Part shown: piece by piece, positions 53,050-60,792 of the stretch
Layout: the number at the start of each line of letters is the position of its first letter
Position numbering within the stretch: the stretch's first letter is position 1
NCBI GenBank assembly: GCA_937926195.1
Contig: CALEXZ010000097.1
Span: forward strand, 1-60,792
Source: an uncultured Actinomyces sp.
GTDB taxonomy: Bacteria; Actinomycetota; Actinomycetes; Actinomycetales; Actinomycetaceae
Reading direction: 5' to 3'
Length of the DNA: 60,792 nucleotides
The notes under the pieces: generated by a model
What the model saw: the letters and a program-made list of their open reading frames with translations, nothing else
What the model was told of the DNA's origin: nothing
The model's database searches: none
Made by a program: the position numbers and the translations under genes

Positions 53050-54296
53050 CTGGGCTCCTTCGGGGCGGTAGACGTGGGAACGTGAGGACCGGTGGGGGCG
53101 TTCGGCCTGGGGACAGTCGCCTGGACCCTGAAGCGCGGCGCCCCGCTCACCCACAGGGTGCCGCCGAGCGCCTCGACCCGCTCGCGCATCGAGCGCAGGC
53201 CCATCCCCTCGACGACACCCCCGTCGTCCGCGGCGGCACTCTCGGCCGGCAGGCCGTCGTTGGTGACCACCGCCCGCCAGAACCCCGGGTACTCGGCGAC
53301 GCTCACCCGCGCCTGGCGCGCCCGCCCGTGCCGGGCCGCGTTCGTCAGGGCCTCGCGCACGACGGCGACAAGGCAGCGCGAGACCTCCGCAGGCAGGTCC
53401 TGGCCCACCTCACAGCGCACGCTCACGTCCTCGACCGGGCCGCGCACGGCGAGCACGTGCAGCCCGGTAGCGAGGTCCTCGGCGTCGTCGGACAGGGCGT
53501 GGACGGAGGAGCGCATGGCGTCCAGGGCCTGCCCCACACCCGCCCCGACAGCGCCCAGCTCACCCACGAGGCCCGGGTCGTCACGGTGAACAACCTCCAG
53601 GGCGCGGACCTGGAACAGCAGCCGGGTGAGCTGGTGGCCGACGCCGTCGTGGATCTCGCGGGCGATCCGGGTGCGCTCGTCCAGGACGGCGGCACGGCTC
53701 GCCGAGTCCTGGGCCGACAGCAGGCGGGCGCGCGAGACCGACAGGGCCCTGACCTTCTCCTGAAGGTCGTCGCGCACCCGGTGCAGGTCGGCGAGGCTCG
53801 CCTCCGCCTGGGCGGTGCGCGCGCCCAGCAGCGCGGCGAGCGCGACGGCCACCGCGGAGGCCAGGACGTAGGCGGCCGGGACCGAGGCCCCCTCGTCGGC
53901 GAACCTGTAGGCACGTGTGAGCACGAGGACGAGCCAGGCCACGGCGGGCAGTGCGAGAAGCCGCTCAACGGCGCGGGCCAGGGGCCCGACCTGGGCCCGC
54001 GACAGCACGTACGCGCAGGCGGGGGCGCCGCTGAGCGCCGTCGGGCTCACGCAGCCGATGAGCAGGAGCACCGAGCAGGACATGAGGGCCAGGCGCGCCC
54101 AGATCCGAGGACCCGCGCGCCGCCCCGCCCCCGCCCCGTCCGCGGCCGGGTGAGCCGCGTGCTCCGCAAGGATGTAGCCGCCTGCGGAGACGGTGGCGGC
54201 GAGCATCCAGGCGAGGACCACCTCGCCCGAGCCCCCCAGGAGCACAAGCAGGGTGCAGGCGGACAGCACGACGATCTGGTCCCCGAGCACTCTCAC
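53046..54296 (-). CDS. DesK/LiaS-type sensor histidine kinase
   Basis: 416 residues. About five hydrophobic segments fill the first 190 residues, then a coiled coil (LADLHRVRDDLQEKVRALSVSRARLL), HisKA_3 with the phospho-His in DERTRIAREIHDGVGHQLTRLL, and HATPase with VVREALTNAARHGRA and GMGLRSMRERVEALGG. GTG at 54296 chosen; an in-frame GTG lies two codons downstream, and upstream extension is a low-complexity shadow. Confidence 0.9.
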   Translation of the reverse strand: MRVLGDQIVVLSACTLLVLLGGSGEVVLAWMLAATVSAGGYILAEHAAHPAADGAGAGRRAGPRIWARLALMSCSVLLLIGCVSPTALSGAPACAYVLSRAQVGPLARAVERLLALPAVAWLVLVLTRAYRFADEGASVPAAYVLASAVAVALAALLGARTAQAEASLADLHRVRDDLQEKVRALSVSRARLLSAQDSASRAAVLDERTRIAREIHDGVGHQLTRLLFQVRALEVVHRDDPGLVGELGAVGAGVGQALDAMRSSVHALSDDAEDLATGLHVLAVRGPVEDVSVRCEVGQDLPAEVSRCLVAVVREALTNAARHGRARQARVSVAEYPGFWRAVVTNDGLPAESAAADDGGVVEGMGLRSMRERVEALGGTLWVSGAPRFRVQATVPRPNAPTGPHVPTSTAPKEPR

Positions 54297-54356
54297 CCGC
54301 CGATGATCGGCGATCCGAGGGCGCCTGCGCAACGACCGAGCCCGCGCTCTGCCCCA

Positions 54357-54376
54357 CCCATGACAACCGTCATGGG
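54357..54376. promoter_or_regulatory. Perfect inverted repeat between TCS and ABC operon
   Basis: CCCATGAC-AACC-GTCATGGG, 8-base arms with a 4-base spacer, centred in the 146-bp divergent region. Spacing suits a NarL-type dimer, so it is a candidate binding site for the adjacent regulator. Confidence 0.55.
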
Positions 54377-54442
54377 CCCCTCCCCCGCCTCGTGACAGCA
54401 GGCACTTCCGGGCCCGCCAGCCCGCCGAGGAGCATGGAGACC

Positions 54443-55531
54443 ATGAACGACACACCCACGGGCGAGGCGGCAGCCTCCTCGCCTGAGTCCCCCGCACACC
54501 GTCCCGCGGCCCCGGCGCCGGCCGTCCGCATCAGCGGGCTCGTCAAGCGCTACGGCGAGCTCGTCGCCGTCGACGGGCTGAGCCTGACCATCCCCCGCGG
54601 CGAGATCCTCGGTCTCCTGGGCCCCAACGGCTCCGGGAAGACGACGACGATCAACTGCCTGCTGCAGCTGCTCACCTACGACAAGGGTGAGATCGAGGTC
54701 CTGGGCGAGCCGATGTCCGCCACCGCCTACGGCCTCAAGCGCCGCATCGGCATCGTCCCCCAGGAGGTCGCCGTCCTCGACGAGCTCACCGTCGCAGAGA
54801 ACGTCGACGCCTTCTGCGCCCTGTACGTCTCCGACCGCGCCGAGCGGCGCCGCCTCGTCGACGAGGCCATCGCCTTCGTCGGCCTGGAGAAGTTCCGCCG
54901 CTTCCTCCCCAAGAAGCTCTCCGGGGGCCTGCTGCGGCGCCTCAACATCGCCTGCGGCATCGCGCACCAGCCGGACCTGCTCATCCTTGACGAGCCGACC
55001 GTCGCCGTCGACCCGCAGAGCCGTGACTCGATCCTCGACGGGATCCGCCGCCTCAACGAGGCCGGCACGACCGTCATCTACACGAGCCACTACATGGAGG
55101 AGGTCGAGCAGCTGTGCCACCGCATCGTCATCGTCGACCGCGGGCGGCAGGTCGCCGCAGGCACCGCCGACGAGCTCAAGGCGATGATCGGCACCGGTGA
55201 GCGCATCCGCATCCAGGTCGTCGCGGTCGCTAAGGACGCGGGGGGCGCGGAGCCGACGGCGGCCCCCGCCGCGACCGGCGCCCCCGCACTGGGCGAGGCC
55301 CTCCTGGAGCGCCTGCGCCGCCTGGAGCACACCCGCACCGTGACCTACGAGGACGGCGAGCTCACCGTCGAGTGCACCAGCGGCGCCCACAACCTCTCCG
55401 ACGTCCTCACCGTCCTGGCCGAGGCCGGCGTCACCATCGGGCACGTGACGAGCCAGCCGCCCACCCTCAACGACGTGTTCCTTGAGATCACCGGCCGCGA
55501 GCTGCGTGACCTGGGCGGGGACGAGGCCTGA
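54443..55531 (+). CDS. ABC-2 type transporter ATP-binding protein
   Basis: 362 residues. Walker A GLLGPNGSGKTTTINCLL, Q-loop GIVPQEVAVLDELT, signature LSGGLLRRLNIACGI, Walker B LLILDEPTVAVDP, and a C-terminal DrrA/CcmA-type regulatory domain. The first 35 residues are Pro/Ala-rich. Alternative ATG at 54434 lies too close to GAGGAG. The permeases follow with 1-bp and ATGA junctions. Typical of drug or bacteriocin exporters controlled by a DesKR-like pair. Confidence 0.94.
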   Translation: MNDTPTGEAAASSPESPAHRPAAPAPAVRISGLVKRYGELVAVDGLSLTIPRGEILGLLGPNGSGKTTTINCLLQLLTYDKGEIEVLGEPMSATAYGLKRRIGIVPQEVAVLDELTVAENVDAFCALYVSDRAERRRLVDEAIAFVGLEKFRRFLPKKLSGGLLRRLNIACGIAHQPDLLILDEPTVAVDPQSRDSILDGIRRLNEAGTTVIYTSHYMEEVEQLCHRIVIVDRGRQVAAGTADELKAMIGTGERIRIQVVAVAKDAGGAEPTAAPAATGAPALGEALLERLRRLEHTRTVTYEDGELTVECTSGAHNLSDVLTVLAEAGVTIGHVTSQPPTLNDVFLEITGRELRDLGGDEA

Positions 55532-55532
55532 G

Positions 55533-56759
55533 ATGCGCACCGTCTTCCGCTACCAGGTCCTGGTCTACCTGCGCGATCCCGTGCTCCTGCTGTGGACCCT
55601 GGCCTTCCCCATTCTCATGTCGCTCGTCTTCATGGCGATGTTCTCCAGCATCCAGGACTCGGATGCGATCAGCCCGATGCGCCTGGGGGTCGTCAAGGAC
55701 ACCGCCTACGAGCAGGTCACCGGCCTCGACTCACTCATCAGCTCGGTCTCCTCCTCCGCGCAGCAGGCCGACGGCGACGCGCTGCACCTCATCGACCCGG
55801 TCAGCGTCTCCTCCGAGGCCGAGGCCGAGGCCGCCGCCCGCGACGGCGACACCCTGGGCTACCTCGCCGTCCGCGACGGCGAGCCGGTCCTGCGGCTGAC
55901 CGCCAAGGGAGACGACGACACGACGTCGATAGTCCTGCGCGCGGTCCTCGATTCCTTCGCCCAGGGCCGTGCCGAGGGCAAGGCCATCGAGGACGAAGCC
56001 ACCGCCGTCGGCGAGCGGGTCGCGGCCGCGGCCCGGGCCGGGGAGCAGCCCGCCCCCGAGGACCTCGCCTTCCTGGAGAACCTGTTGGCGCACAAGGACG
56101 CGCTGGGCCAGTCGCACACCTGGACCACCGAGCTCACCGTGACCCAGGTGCCGGGCGCCATGGACACGCCCTACTACCTGTCGCTGCTGGCCTTCGCCTG
56201 CGGCATGGGCATGAACCCGGCGCTGCTGGCGGTGCGCGCCGTGTCCGTGTCCTCTGGGCCGCTGGGGGCGCGCCGCACGCTCGCAGCGCTGCCGCGCTGG
56301 CGGGTGCTGGCAGGCACGCTCGGTGCTGCCTGGGTCGGCATCCTCACGTGCCTCGTAGTCGCCTACGCCTTCATGCGCTGGGTCGCCGGGGTGGAGTTCG
56401 GTCCCCGCTTCGCGCTCGGGGTGGTGGCGATCGGTGTCGGCGCCCTCATGGCCTGCATGGCCGGTGCCGCCCTGGGCACCACCAAGGTGGAGCCCGGCAT
56501 CGTCGCGGCTCTGACCGGGATCCTGTCCCTGTTCACGGGGCTGTTCGGCAGCGCCACGCAGGAGCTGAGCCGGGCCGTGGAGACCAACCTCCCCTGGCTG
56601 GCCCAGCTCAACCCGCTGTGGCAGTGCACCCACACCTTCCACTCCCTCATCTACTACGACACTCTCGGCCCCTTCATCCAGGGCTGCCTCACCATGCTCG
56701 CCATGGCGACCGTCTTCGGCGCGGTGGCCCTGGTCCGTCTCAGGAGGATGAGCGCATGA
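55533..56759 (+). CDS. ABC-2 type permease, first subunit
   Basis: 408 residues: TM1 near residues 17-37 (VLLLWTLAFPILMSLVFMAMF), a large extracytoplasmic loop to about 215, then five TM helices with the ABC2-membrane pattern. Begins one base after the ATPase stop; its own stop overlaps the next start (ATGA). Confidence 0.92.
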   Translation: MRTVFRYQVLVYLRDPVLLLWTLAFPILMSLVFMAMFSSIQDSDAISPMRLGVVKDTAYEQVTGLDSLISSVSSSAQQADGDALHLIDPVSVSSEAEAEAAARDGDTLGYLAVRDGEPVLRLTAKGDDDTTSIVLRAVLDSFAQGRAEGKAIEDEATAVGERVAAAARAGEQPAPEDLAFLENLLAHKDALGQSHTWTTELTVTQVPGAMDTPYYLSLLAFACGMGMNPALLAVRAVSVSSGPLGARRTLAALPRWRVLAGTLGAAWVGILTCLVVAYAFMRWVAGVEFGPRFALGVVAIGVGALMACMAGAALGTTKVEPGIVAALTGILSLFTGLFGSATQELSRAVETNLPWLAQLNPLWQCTHTFHSLIYYDTLGPFIQGCLTMLAMATVFGAVALVRLRRMSA

Positions 56760-57940
56760 GCACGCTACGCACCGCGCTGAGGATCGTGTGGGGCCACCGG
56801 GTCCACATCCTCGTCTACCTCGTCATGCTGTCGTTGATCGGCCTCATGACCGGGATGTCCACCCACGACTCGAGCGTGGCCGAGCCGAGCACGGCTACCG
56901 CGAGGGTCGCCGTCATCGACCGAGACGACTCGGCCGTCTCCCAGGGGCTGGCCGACTACCTGGAGGGGATCGGCGAGCCCACAGAGCTGGAGGACTCGCG
57001 CCGGGCGATCCAGGACGCGACCGCCGACGGGCGGGTGGAGTACATCGTCATCATCCCCAGGGGCTACCAGGACGAGCTCGTCCGGAGCGTCGCTGCCGGT
57101 GAGGAGCCGCCCACGCTGGAGACCGTCATCTCCTACTCCTCGACGGCCGGCTCCCTCATGGACGTGCGCACCGGCTCGTACCTGGGGCAGGTGGCGGACT
57201 ACCTGCGCTCCCTGACCGACGACCCGGCCGAGGCCGTCGCCCTGGCCCAGAAGTCGATGCAGGCCCAGGGCTCGGCGGAGATCATCGCTCCCACCGCGGC
57301 GCCGCTTCCCTCGAGCCTGTCGGTCTTCATCCGGTTCTCGACCTACCCGGTGCTGGTGTACGCGGTGGTCACGATCTCCGTGCTCATGAGCTCCCTGCGG
57401 GCCCGTCCGGTGCTCGCCCGCACGACGGCGTCGCCGACCTCCTCGCGCTCGCGCAGCCTCGGGCTGCTGGCCGCCTGCGGTCTGCTGGGGCTGATCGACT
57501 GGGTGTGGATCATGGGCCTGGGGCTGGCGGTGTTCACACCGGAGGACCTGTCGGGCTCGGCCCCGCGGGTGGCGATCGTGGCGGTGGCGATGCTGGCGTA
57601 CACGGCGGTTGCGGTGGCGCTGGGCTTCCTCATCGGCCAGCTCGGTCTGGGCACGCAGTGGGCCGACGCGATCGGCAACATCGGTGGGATGGCAATGTCC
57701 TTCCTCGCCGGTGCCTGGGTGCCGCTGTCGCTCCTGCCCGACGCCCTCGTGGCGGTGGCCCGGCTCACGCCCGGCTACTGGGCGCAGGAGGCGATCGCGG
57801 GAGCAGCGACCGTCGAGTCGACGTCGTGGGAGCGCCTGGCCCCGTTGCTGGCGGACTGCGGCCTGTGCCTGCTGTTCGCGGTGGCGATCGCCGTCGTCGC
57901 CATGGTGGTGGGCCGCACGAAGGCGCGCGCCGCGCTCTGA
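56756..57940 (+). CDS. ABC-2 type permease, second subunit
   Basis: 394 residues, same layout as its partner: TM1 (VHILVYLVMLSLIGLMTGM), an extracytoplasmic domain containing RVAVIDRDDSAVSQGLADYLE, and five C-terminal TM helices ending CGLCLLFAVAIAVVAMVVG. AGGAGG precedes the ATG. The two permeases should form a heterodimer with the ATPase. Confidence 0.92.
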   Translation: MSTLRTALRIVWGHRVHILVYLVMLSLIGLMTGMSTHDSSVAEPSTATARVAVIDRDDSAVSQGLADYLEGIGEPTELEDSRRAIQDATADGRVEYIVIIPRGYQDELVRSVAAGEEPPTLETVISYSSTAGSLMDVRTGSYLGQVADYLRSLTDDPAEAVALAQKSMQAQGSAEIIAPTAAPLPSSLSVFIRFSTYPVLVYAVVTISVLMSSLRARPVLARTTASPTSSRSRSLGLLAACGLLGLIDWVWIMGLGLAVFTPEDLSGSAPRVAIVAVAMLAYTAVAVALGFLIGQLGLGTQWADAIGNIGGMAMSFLAGAWVPLSLLPDALVAVARLTPGYWAQEAIAGAATVESTSWERLAPLLADCGLCLLFAVAIAVVAMVVGRTKARAAL

Positions 57941-58006
57941 GGCAGGGGCGGCGCCGCCCCGCGCACGCATCGCGCCCAGCGCCCTTCGCGCATCCACCCT
58001 GCTCAT

Positions 58007-58075
58007 CGAGTTCGGGGGTGAGGACGCGAGTTCGGGGGTTAACCCCTCGAACTCGGCACCTCACCCCCGAACTCG
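58007..58075. terminator. Nested palindrome between convergent ABC and guaA genes
   Basis: Outer arms CGAGTTCGGGGGTGAGG (58007-58023) and exact complement (58059-58075); inside them CGAGTTC.GGGGTTAACCCC.GAACTCG is itself palindromic. Probably a bidirectional terminator, though GAGTTCG occurs four times, as in a protein-binding array. Confidence 0.7.
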
Positions 58076-58125
58076 TTGGCGTCGGTCCGGTGCGTCGGTG
58101 CTGGTTCAGCGCGTCGGCGTCAGGC

Positions 58126-59109
58126 TCACTCCCACTCGATGGTGCCCACGGGCTTGGGGGTGAGGTCGTAGGCGACGCGGCACACGCCGGGGACCTCGGC
58201 CAGGACCCGCGCGGTGATGCGCTTGAGGAGCGGCCAGTCGAGCTCGGGGACCTCCGCCGTCATGGCGTCGACCGTGTTGACGCAGCGGATGATGACCGGC
58301 CAGTCGAAGGCGCGCCTGCCGTCGCGCACGCCGGTGGCGCGCACGTCGGGCACCACGCAGAAGTACTGCCAGATGTCCAGGCCGGCCGCCTCGATCTCCT
58401 CGCGGACGACGGCGTCGGCCTCCCGAAGCGCCTCCAGGCGCTCACGCGTGATGGCACCCAGGCAGCGCACGCCCAGGCCCGGGCCGGGGAAGGGCTGGCG
58501 GTCCACCATGGACGCGGGCAGGCCGAGCCGGCGACCGACGACGCGCACCTCGTCCTTGTAGAGCAGCTTGACGGGCTCGACGAGCTCGAAGTCCATGTCC
58601 TCGGGCAGGCCGCCGACGTTGTGGTGGGCCTTGACGCCCTCCTCGGACTCCAGGATGTCGGGGTAGATGGTGCCCTGGGCCAGGAAGCCGACACCGTCGA
58701 GAGTGGCGGCCTCCTCGGCGAAGACGGCGACGAACTCGTTGCCGATGATCTTGCGCTTGGTCTCGGGCTCCTCGACGCCCTCCAGCAGGCTGAGGAAGCG
58801 GTCCGAGGCGTCGACGTAGACGAGGTTGGCGTCCATGCCCTCGGCGAAGACCTCGACGACCTCCTCGGACTCTCCCTTGCGCATGAGGCCGTGGTTGACG
58901 TGCACGCTCACGAGCTGCTTGCCGATGGCCTTGATGAGCAGGGCGGCGACGACCGAGGAGTCGACGCCGCCGGACAGGGCCAGCAGGACCTTGCCGTCGC
59001 CGACCTGCGCGCGCACGGCCTTAACGGCCTCGGCGATGAAGGCGTCGGCGAGTTCGGGGGTGGTGATGCGCTCCATGTCGGCCGGGCGGGTGCTGGAGGT
59101 GAGGTCCAC
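58126..59109 (-). CDS. guaA: GMP synthase, ATP-pyrophosphatase subunit only
   Basis: 327 residues. Contains the PP-loop LLALSGGVDSSVVAALL, VHVNHGLMRKGESEEV, AQGTIYPDILES, HHNVGGLPEDM, RQPFPGPGLGVRCLG and the dimerisation tail ending PKPVGTIEWE. The N-terminal glutamine amidotransferase domain of bacterial GuaA (about 200 residues) is missing; the frame upstream is not coding for it. It converts XMP to GMP with ammonia, or needs a separate glutaminase as in archaeal two-subunit enzymes. GTG start with AAGGAGA upstream. Confidence 0.93.
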   Translation of the reverse strand: MDLTSSTRPADMERITTPELADAFIAEAVKAVRAQVGDGKVLLALSGGVDSSVVAALLIKAIGKQLVSVHVNHGLMRKGESEEVVEVFAEGMDANLVYVDASDRFLSLLEGVEEPETKRKIIGNEFVAVFAEEAATLDGVGFLAQGTIYPDILESEEGVKAHHNVGGLPEDMDFELVEPVKLLYKDEVRVVGRRLGLPASMVDRQPFPGPGLGVRCLGAITRERLEALREADAVVREEIEAAGLDIWQYFCVVPDVRATGVRDGRRAFDWPVIIRCVNTVDAMTAEVPELDWPLLKRITARVLAEVPGVCRVAYDLTPKPVGTIEWE

Positions 59110-59249
59110 GGGGTCTCCTTGGTCGGTGAGGTGGCGGCGCGTGCCGTGGCATGGCGGCTGCTCCTGCCGGGCCCGTCGTCAGTGAGGAACGCCGACATCG
59201 TAGGCCCCCGGGGGTCCGCCCGAAGCCAGGCGGGCGTCGAGGAGGACGC

Positions 59250-59283
59250 GGCCGGGCGCAGGCAGCGCCCCTGCGGCCCGGCC
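59250..59283. terminator. Terminator after the XRE gene
   Basis: GGCCGGGCGCAGG and CCTGCGGCCCGGCC with a one-base bulge around a short loop, 66 bases past the XRE stop on the minus strand. Confidence 0.65.
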
Positions 59284-59348
59284 TTCGCGCCCTCGACCCG
59301 GTTCCGGTGACCCGGGTGCGTGACACCGTGGCCGCCAGGTCCCCGTCC

Positions 59349-60335
59349 TCACATCTGGCGCTTGCGCAGCTCGCGGATCATCTGCGCGAGACCGGAGAAG
59401 TCGATGCGCACGCGCTCTCGCGGGCTGTCAACGCGGATGCCGCTCCAGCCGACGCGCGTGTACTCGCCGGTCCTCTGGTCGCGCACGTGTACGCCGTCCC
59501 AGCCGATGCGCACGTCCTCGCCGGTCCTCCCCTCTCGCACACGGATGCCGTCCCAGCCCACGTGCACGTCGTCGCCGTTCTTCCCCTCGCGCACGTGGAT
59601 GCCGTCCCAGCCCACGTGCACGTCGTCGGTGTCCTTCCCGTCACGCACGTGGATGCCCTCCCAGCCCACGTGCACGTCCTCGCCACTCCTCCGGTCACGC
59701 ACGCGGATGCCCTCCTCGAAGGAGACGTGGACGTCGTGCTCGTCCTCGGGTGCCGGGCCGGGGCCTCGGTCGTCACCGGTGGGGCCCTCCCCGTGCGCTG
59801 ACCAGCCGGTACCGGTCTCGTCGGCAGCGGCCGCATCGGAGGCAGCGGTGCTCACGGTGGTGTCGTCGTGGGCGTCGGTGGCGTCGGCACTGACGTCATC
59901 GGTGCCAGCAGCGGTCTCGCCGCGGACGTCCCCGGCGTCGGCATCGGCATCGGCGTCGGTCGCATCCGCGGACTCGTCGACCGCGGGCTCCTCCCCGACC
60001 GGTTCCTCCCCCACGCTCGTTGCGGACGCCGTCCCGGCGTCGGGCTCGACGACGGACGCCCGCGCAGCCCCCGCGTCCTCGGCGCCAGCGGCGGTCTCGC
60101 CGCGGGCGGCCCGGGCGACGGGGCCCTGCTCCGGGTCCGCGAAGAGGAGCTCGTCGACCGTGACCTCGTAGAGGATGGCGAGCGCGATGAGGTTGTCGGT
60201 GTCGGGCGAGGACTCGGCGCACTCCCACTTGGACACGGCCTGGCGCGAGACCCCGACCCGCGCGGCAACCTGCTCCTGTGACAGCCCCGCTGCGGTGCGG
60301 TAGCGGTAGAGCCTCTTGGCGATCTCGATCTTCAT
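59349..60335 (-). CDS. XRE-family regulator with 18-residue beta-type repeats
   Basis: 328 residues. An XRE helix-turn-helix fills residues 8-66 (LSQEQVAARVGVSRQAVSKWE, then SPDTDNLIALAILYEVTVDELLF). Residues 70-200 are an acidic Ala/Asp/Glu/Thr-rich linker. Residues 201-308 hold six repeats of the form DVHVGWDGIHVREGKNGD, alternating short beta strands with charged turns, then a helical basic tail (LAQMIRELRKRQM). The repeats suggest a small beta-solenoid; no membrane segment is present. GAGAGGA upstream of the ATG. Confidence 0.85.
   Translation of the reverse strand: MKIEIAKRLYRYRTAAGLSQEQVAARVGVSRQAVSKWECAESSPDTDNLIALAILYEVTVDELLFADPEQGPVARAARGETAAGAEDAGAARASVVEPDAGTASATSVGEEPVGEEPAVDESADATDADADADAGDVRGETAAGTDDVSADATDAHDDTTVSTAASDAAAADETGTGWSAHGEGPTGDDRGPGPAPEDEHDVHVSFEEGIRVRDRRSGEDVHVGWEGIHVRDGKDTDDVHVGWDGIHVREGKNGDDVHVGWDGIRVREGRTGEDVRIGWDGVHVRDQRTGEYTRVGWSGIRVDSPRERVRIDFSGLAQMIRELRKRQM
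59412..59735 (-). repeat. 54-bp coding tandem repeats in the XRE gene
   Basis: Six in-frame units encoding the 18-residue repeat; the first has one extra codon and the last is one codon short. DNA identity is highest between units 2 to 4. Confidence 0.85.
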
Positions 60336-60540
60336 GTGTGTTCCTCTCGACTGGATGGTGCTCGAGCGCTCGGCACGGCTCCTGCACGTCCGGTGCCGCT
60401 GGCGGGTGCCCGGTCGTGCCCGGTCGTGCCCGGGGCGGTCGGTGCACCTTCAGACTGGCGCGTGGACGCCTCCCGGCGCTGCCACCTCTGCCTTGCAATT
60501 GTGGCCCGCAACCCATAGTTGCGGGGCGACGGCGGAGCCC

Positions 60541-60792
60541 GAACTCCCACGGACAACCTGCACTCCCACGGATCACCTGTCCCCGGGCGGATCACCTGCG
60601 CTCCCACGGACCACCTGTCCCCAGGCGGATCACCTGCGCTCCCACGGACCACCTGTCCCCAGGCGGATCACCTGCGCTCCCACGGACCACCTGTCCCCAG
60701 GCGGATCACCTGCGCTCCCACGGACCACCTGTCCCCAGGCGGATCACCTGCGCTCCCACGGACCACCTGTCCCCAGGCGGATCACCTGCGCT
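60541..60792 (+). repeat. 38-bp tandem array made of two 19-bp GGAYCAC units, runs off window
   Basis: GGATCACCTGCGCT begins at 60589, 60627, 60665, 60703, 60741 and 60779, exactly 38 bp apart; each period is a GGATCAC unit plus a GGACCAC unit of 19 bp. A degenerate lead-in with GGACAAC starts near 60549. Same unit family as the arrays at 7497 and 8987. The rest of 60336-60540 shows no gene. Confidence 0.92.

Noticed and set aside
59110..59348. Riboswitch in the guaA leader
   Set aside because: The leader has hairpins but I could not match it to guanine, PRPP or another known aptamer core.
60541..60792. CRISPR-like array
   Set aside because: The period contains two related repeats and no variable spacers; no cas genes are visible.

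Overview
The window is high-GC (roughly 70 %) actinobacterial DNA, almost fully coding, with tight operons joined by ATGA/GTGA overlaps. NucS mismatch repair, zinc-free ribosomal proteins beside a COG0523 protein, the tsaC-wecA-atpI-ATP synthase order, a sialidase, and many promoters with the -10 hexamer six bases before the start codon all fit Actinomycetota. My inference, not a database result, is a member of the Actinomyces/Schaalia group.

Layout. 1-2446 (-): mannose-1-P guanylyltransferase (cut by the left edge), a YihY-like membrane protein and a 2H phosphoesterase. 2649-7341 (+): galactokinase, then a MacAB-like efflux operon. 7342-9306: two mosaic arrays of 19-20 bp GGAYCAC repeats flanking a leaderless gene for an AbiEi-like/DUF559 endonuclease-type protein. 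This is my leading candidate for an undescribed system; the same repeat family reappears at 60541-60792 and runs off the window. 9307-13322: small membrane protein, exonuclease III, acylphosphatase, then glyA-folD behind a probable ZTP riboswitch. 13324-15883: zinc-starvation island, with a Zur-like box between a degenerate COG0523 protein and five zinc-free ribosomal proteins (L28, L33, S14, L31B, L36). 15973-21606: PurU, beta-carbonic anhydrase, DinB-fold protein, NagA, AlkZ-like protein, NucS.

21698-32929 (-) is one long operon: sialidase, TsaC, WecA-like transferase, AtpI, the eight F1Fo subunits and a DUF2550 protein. 33033-38322 holds a PspC-linked two-component system divergent from a large PspC membrane protein. 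38497-43623: DJ-1/PfpI protein, a 1131-residue ABC ATPase-permease fusion with a pentapeptide-like insert, and a gutted methyltransferase. 43636-45392: ogt, an alpha/beta hydrolase and a decayed partial copy of ogt. 45527-47140 is an AT-richer, probably acquired gene fusing an HPr-kinase-like P-loop domain to a Nudix hydrolase. 47393-52117: flavodoxin-fold oxidoreductase, CMD-family protein with a damaged 5' end, YcxB-like protein, circularly permuted GH3 glycosidase. 52351-57940: a second two-component system divergent from a three-gene ABC exporter operon, with a perfect inverted repeat between them. 58126-60335 (-): a stand-alone ATP-PPase-type GMP synthase and an XRE regulator carrying 18-residue beta-type repeats.

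Functionally the window combines one-carbon/purine metabolism (GlyA, FolD, PurU, GuaA), sugar and amino-sugar use (GalK, NagA, sialidase, GH3), energy (ATP synthase), envelope stress (two two-component systems, three ABC systems) and genome maintenance (ExoIII, NucS, Ogt, AlkZ-like). There are no rRNA or tRNA genes that I can see, no insertion sequence and no CRISPR array.
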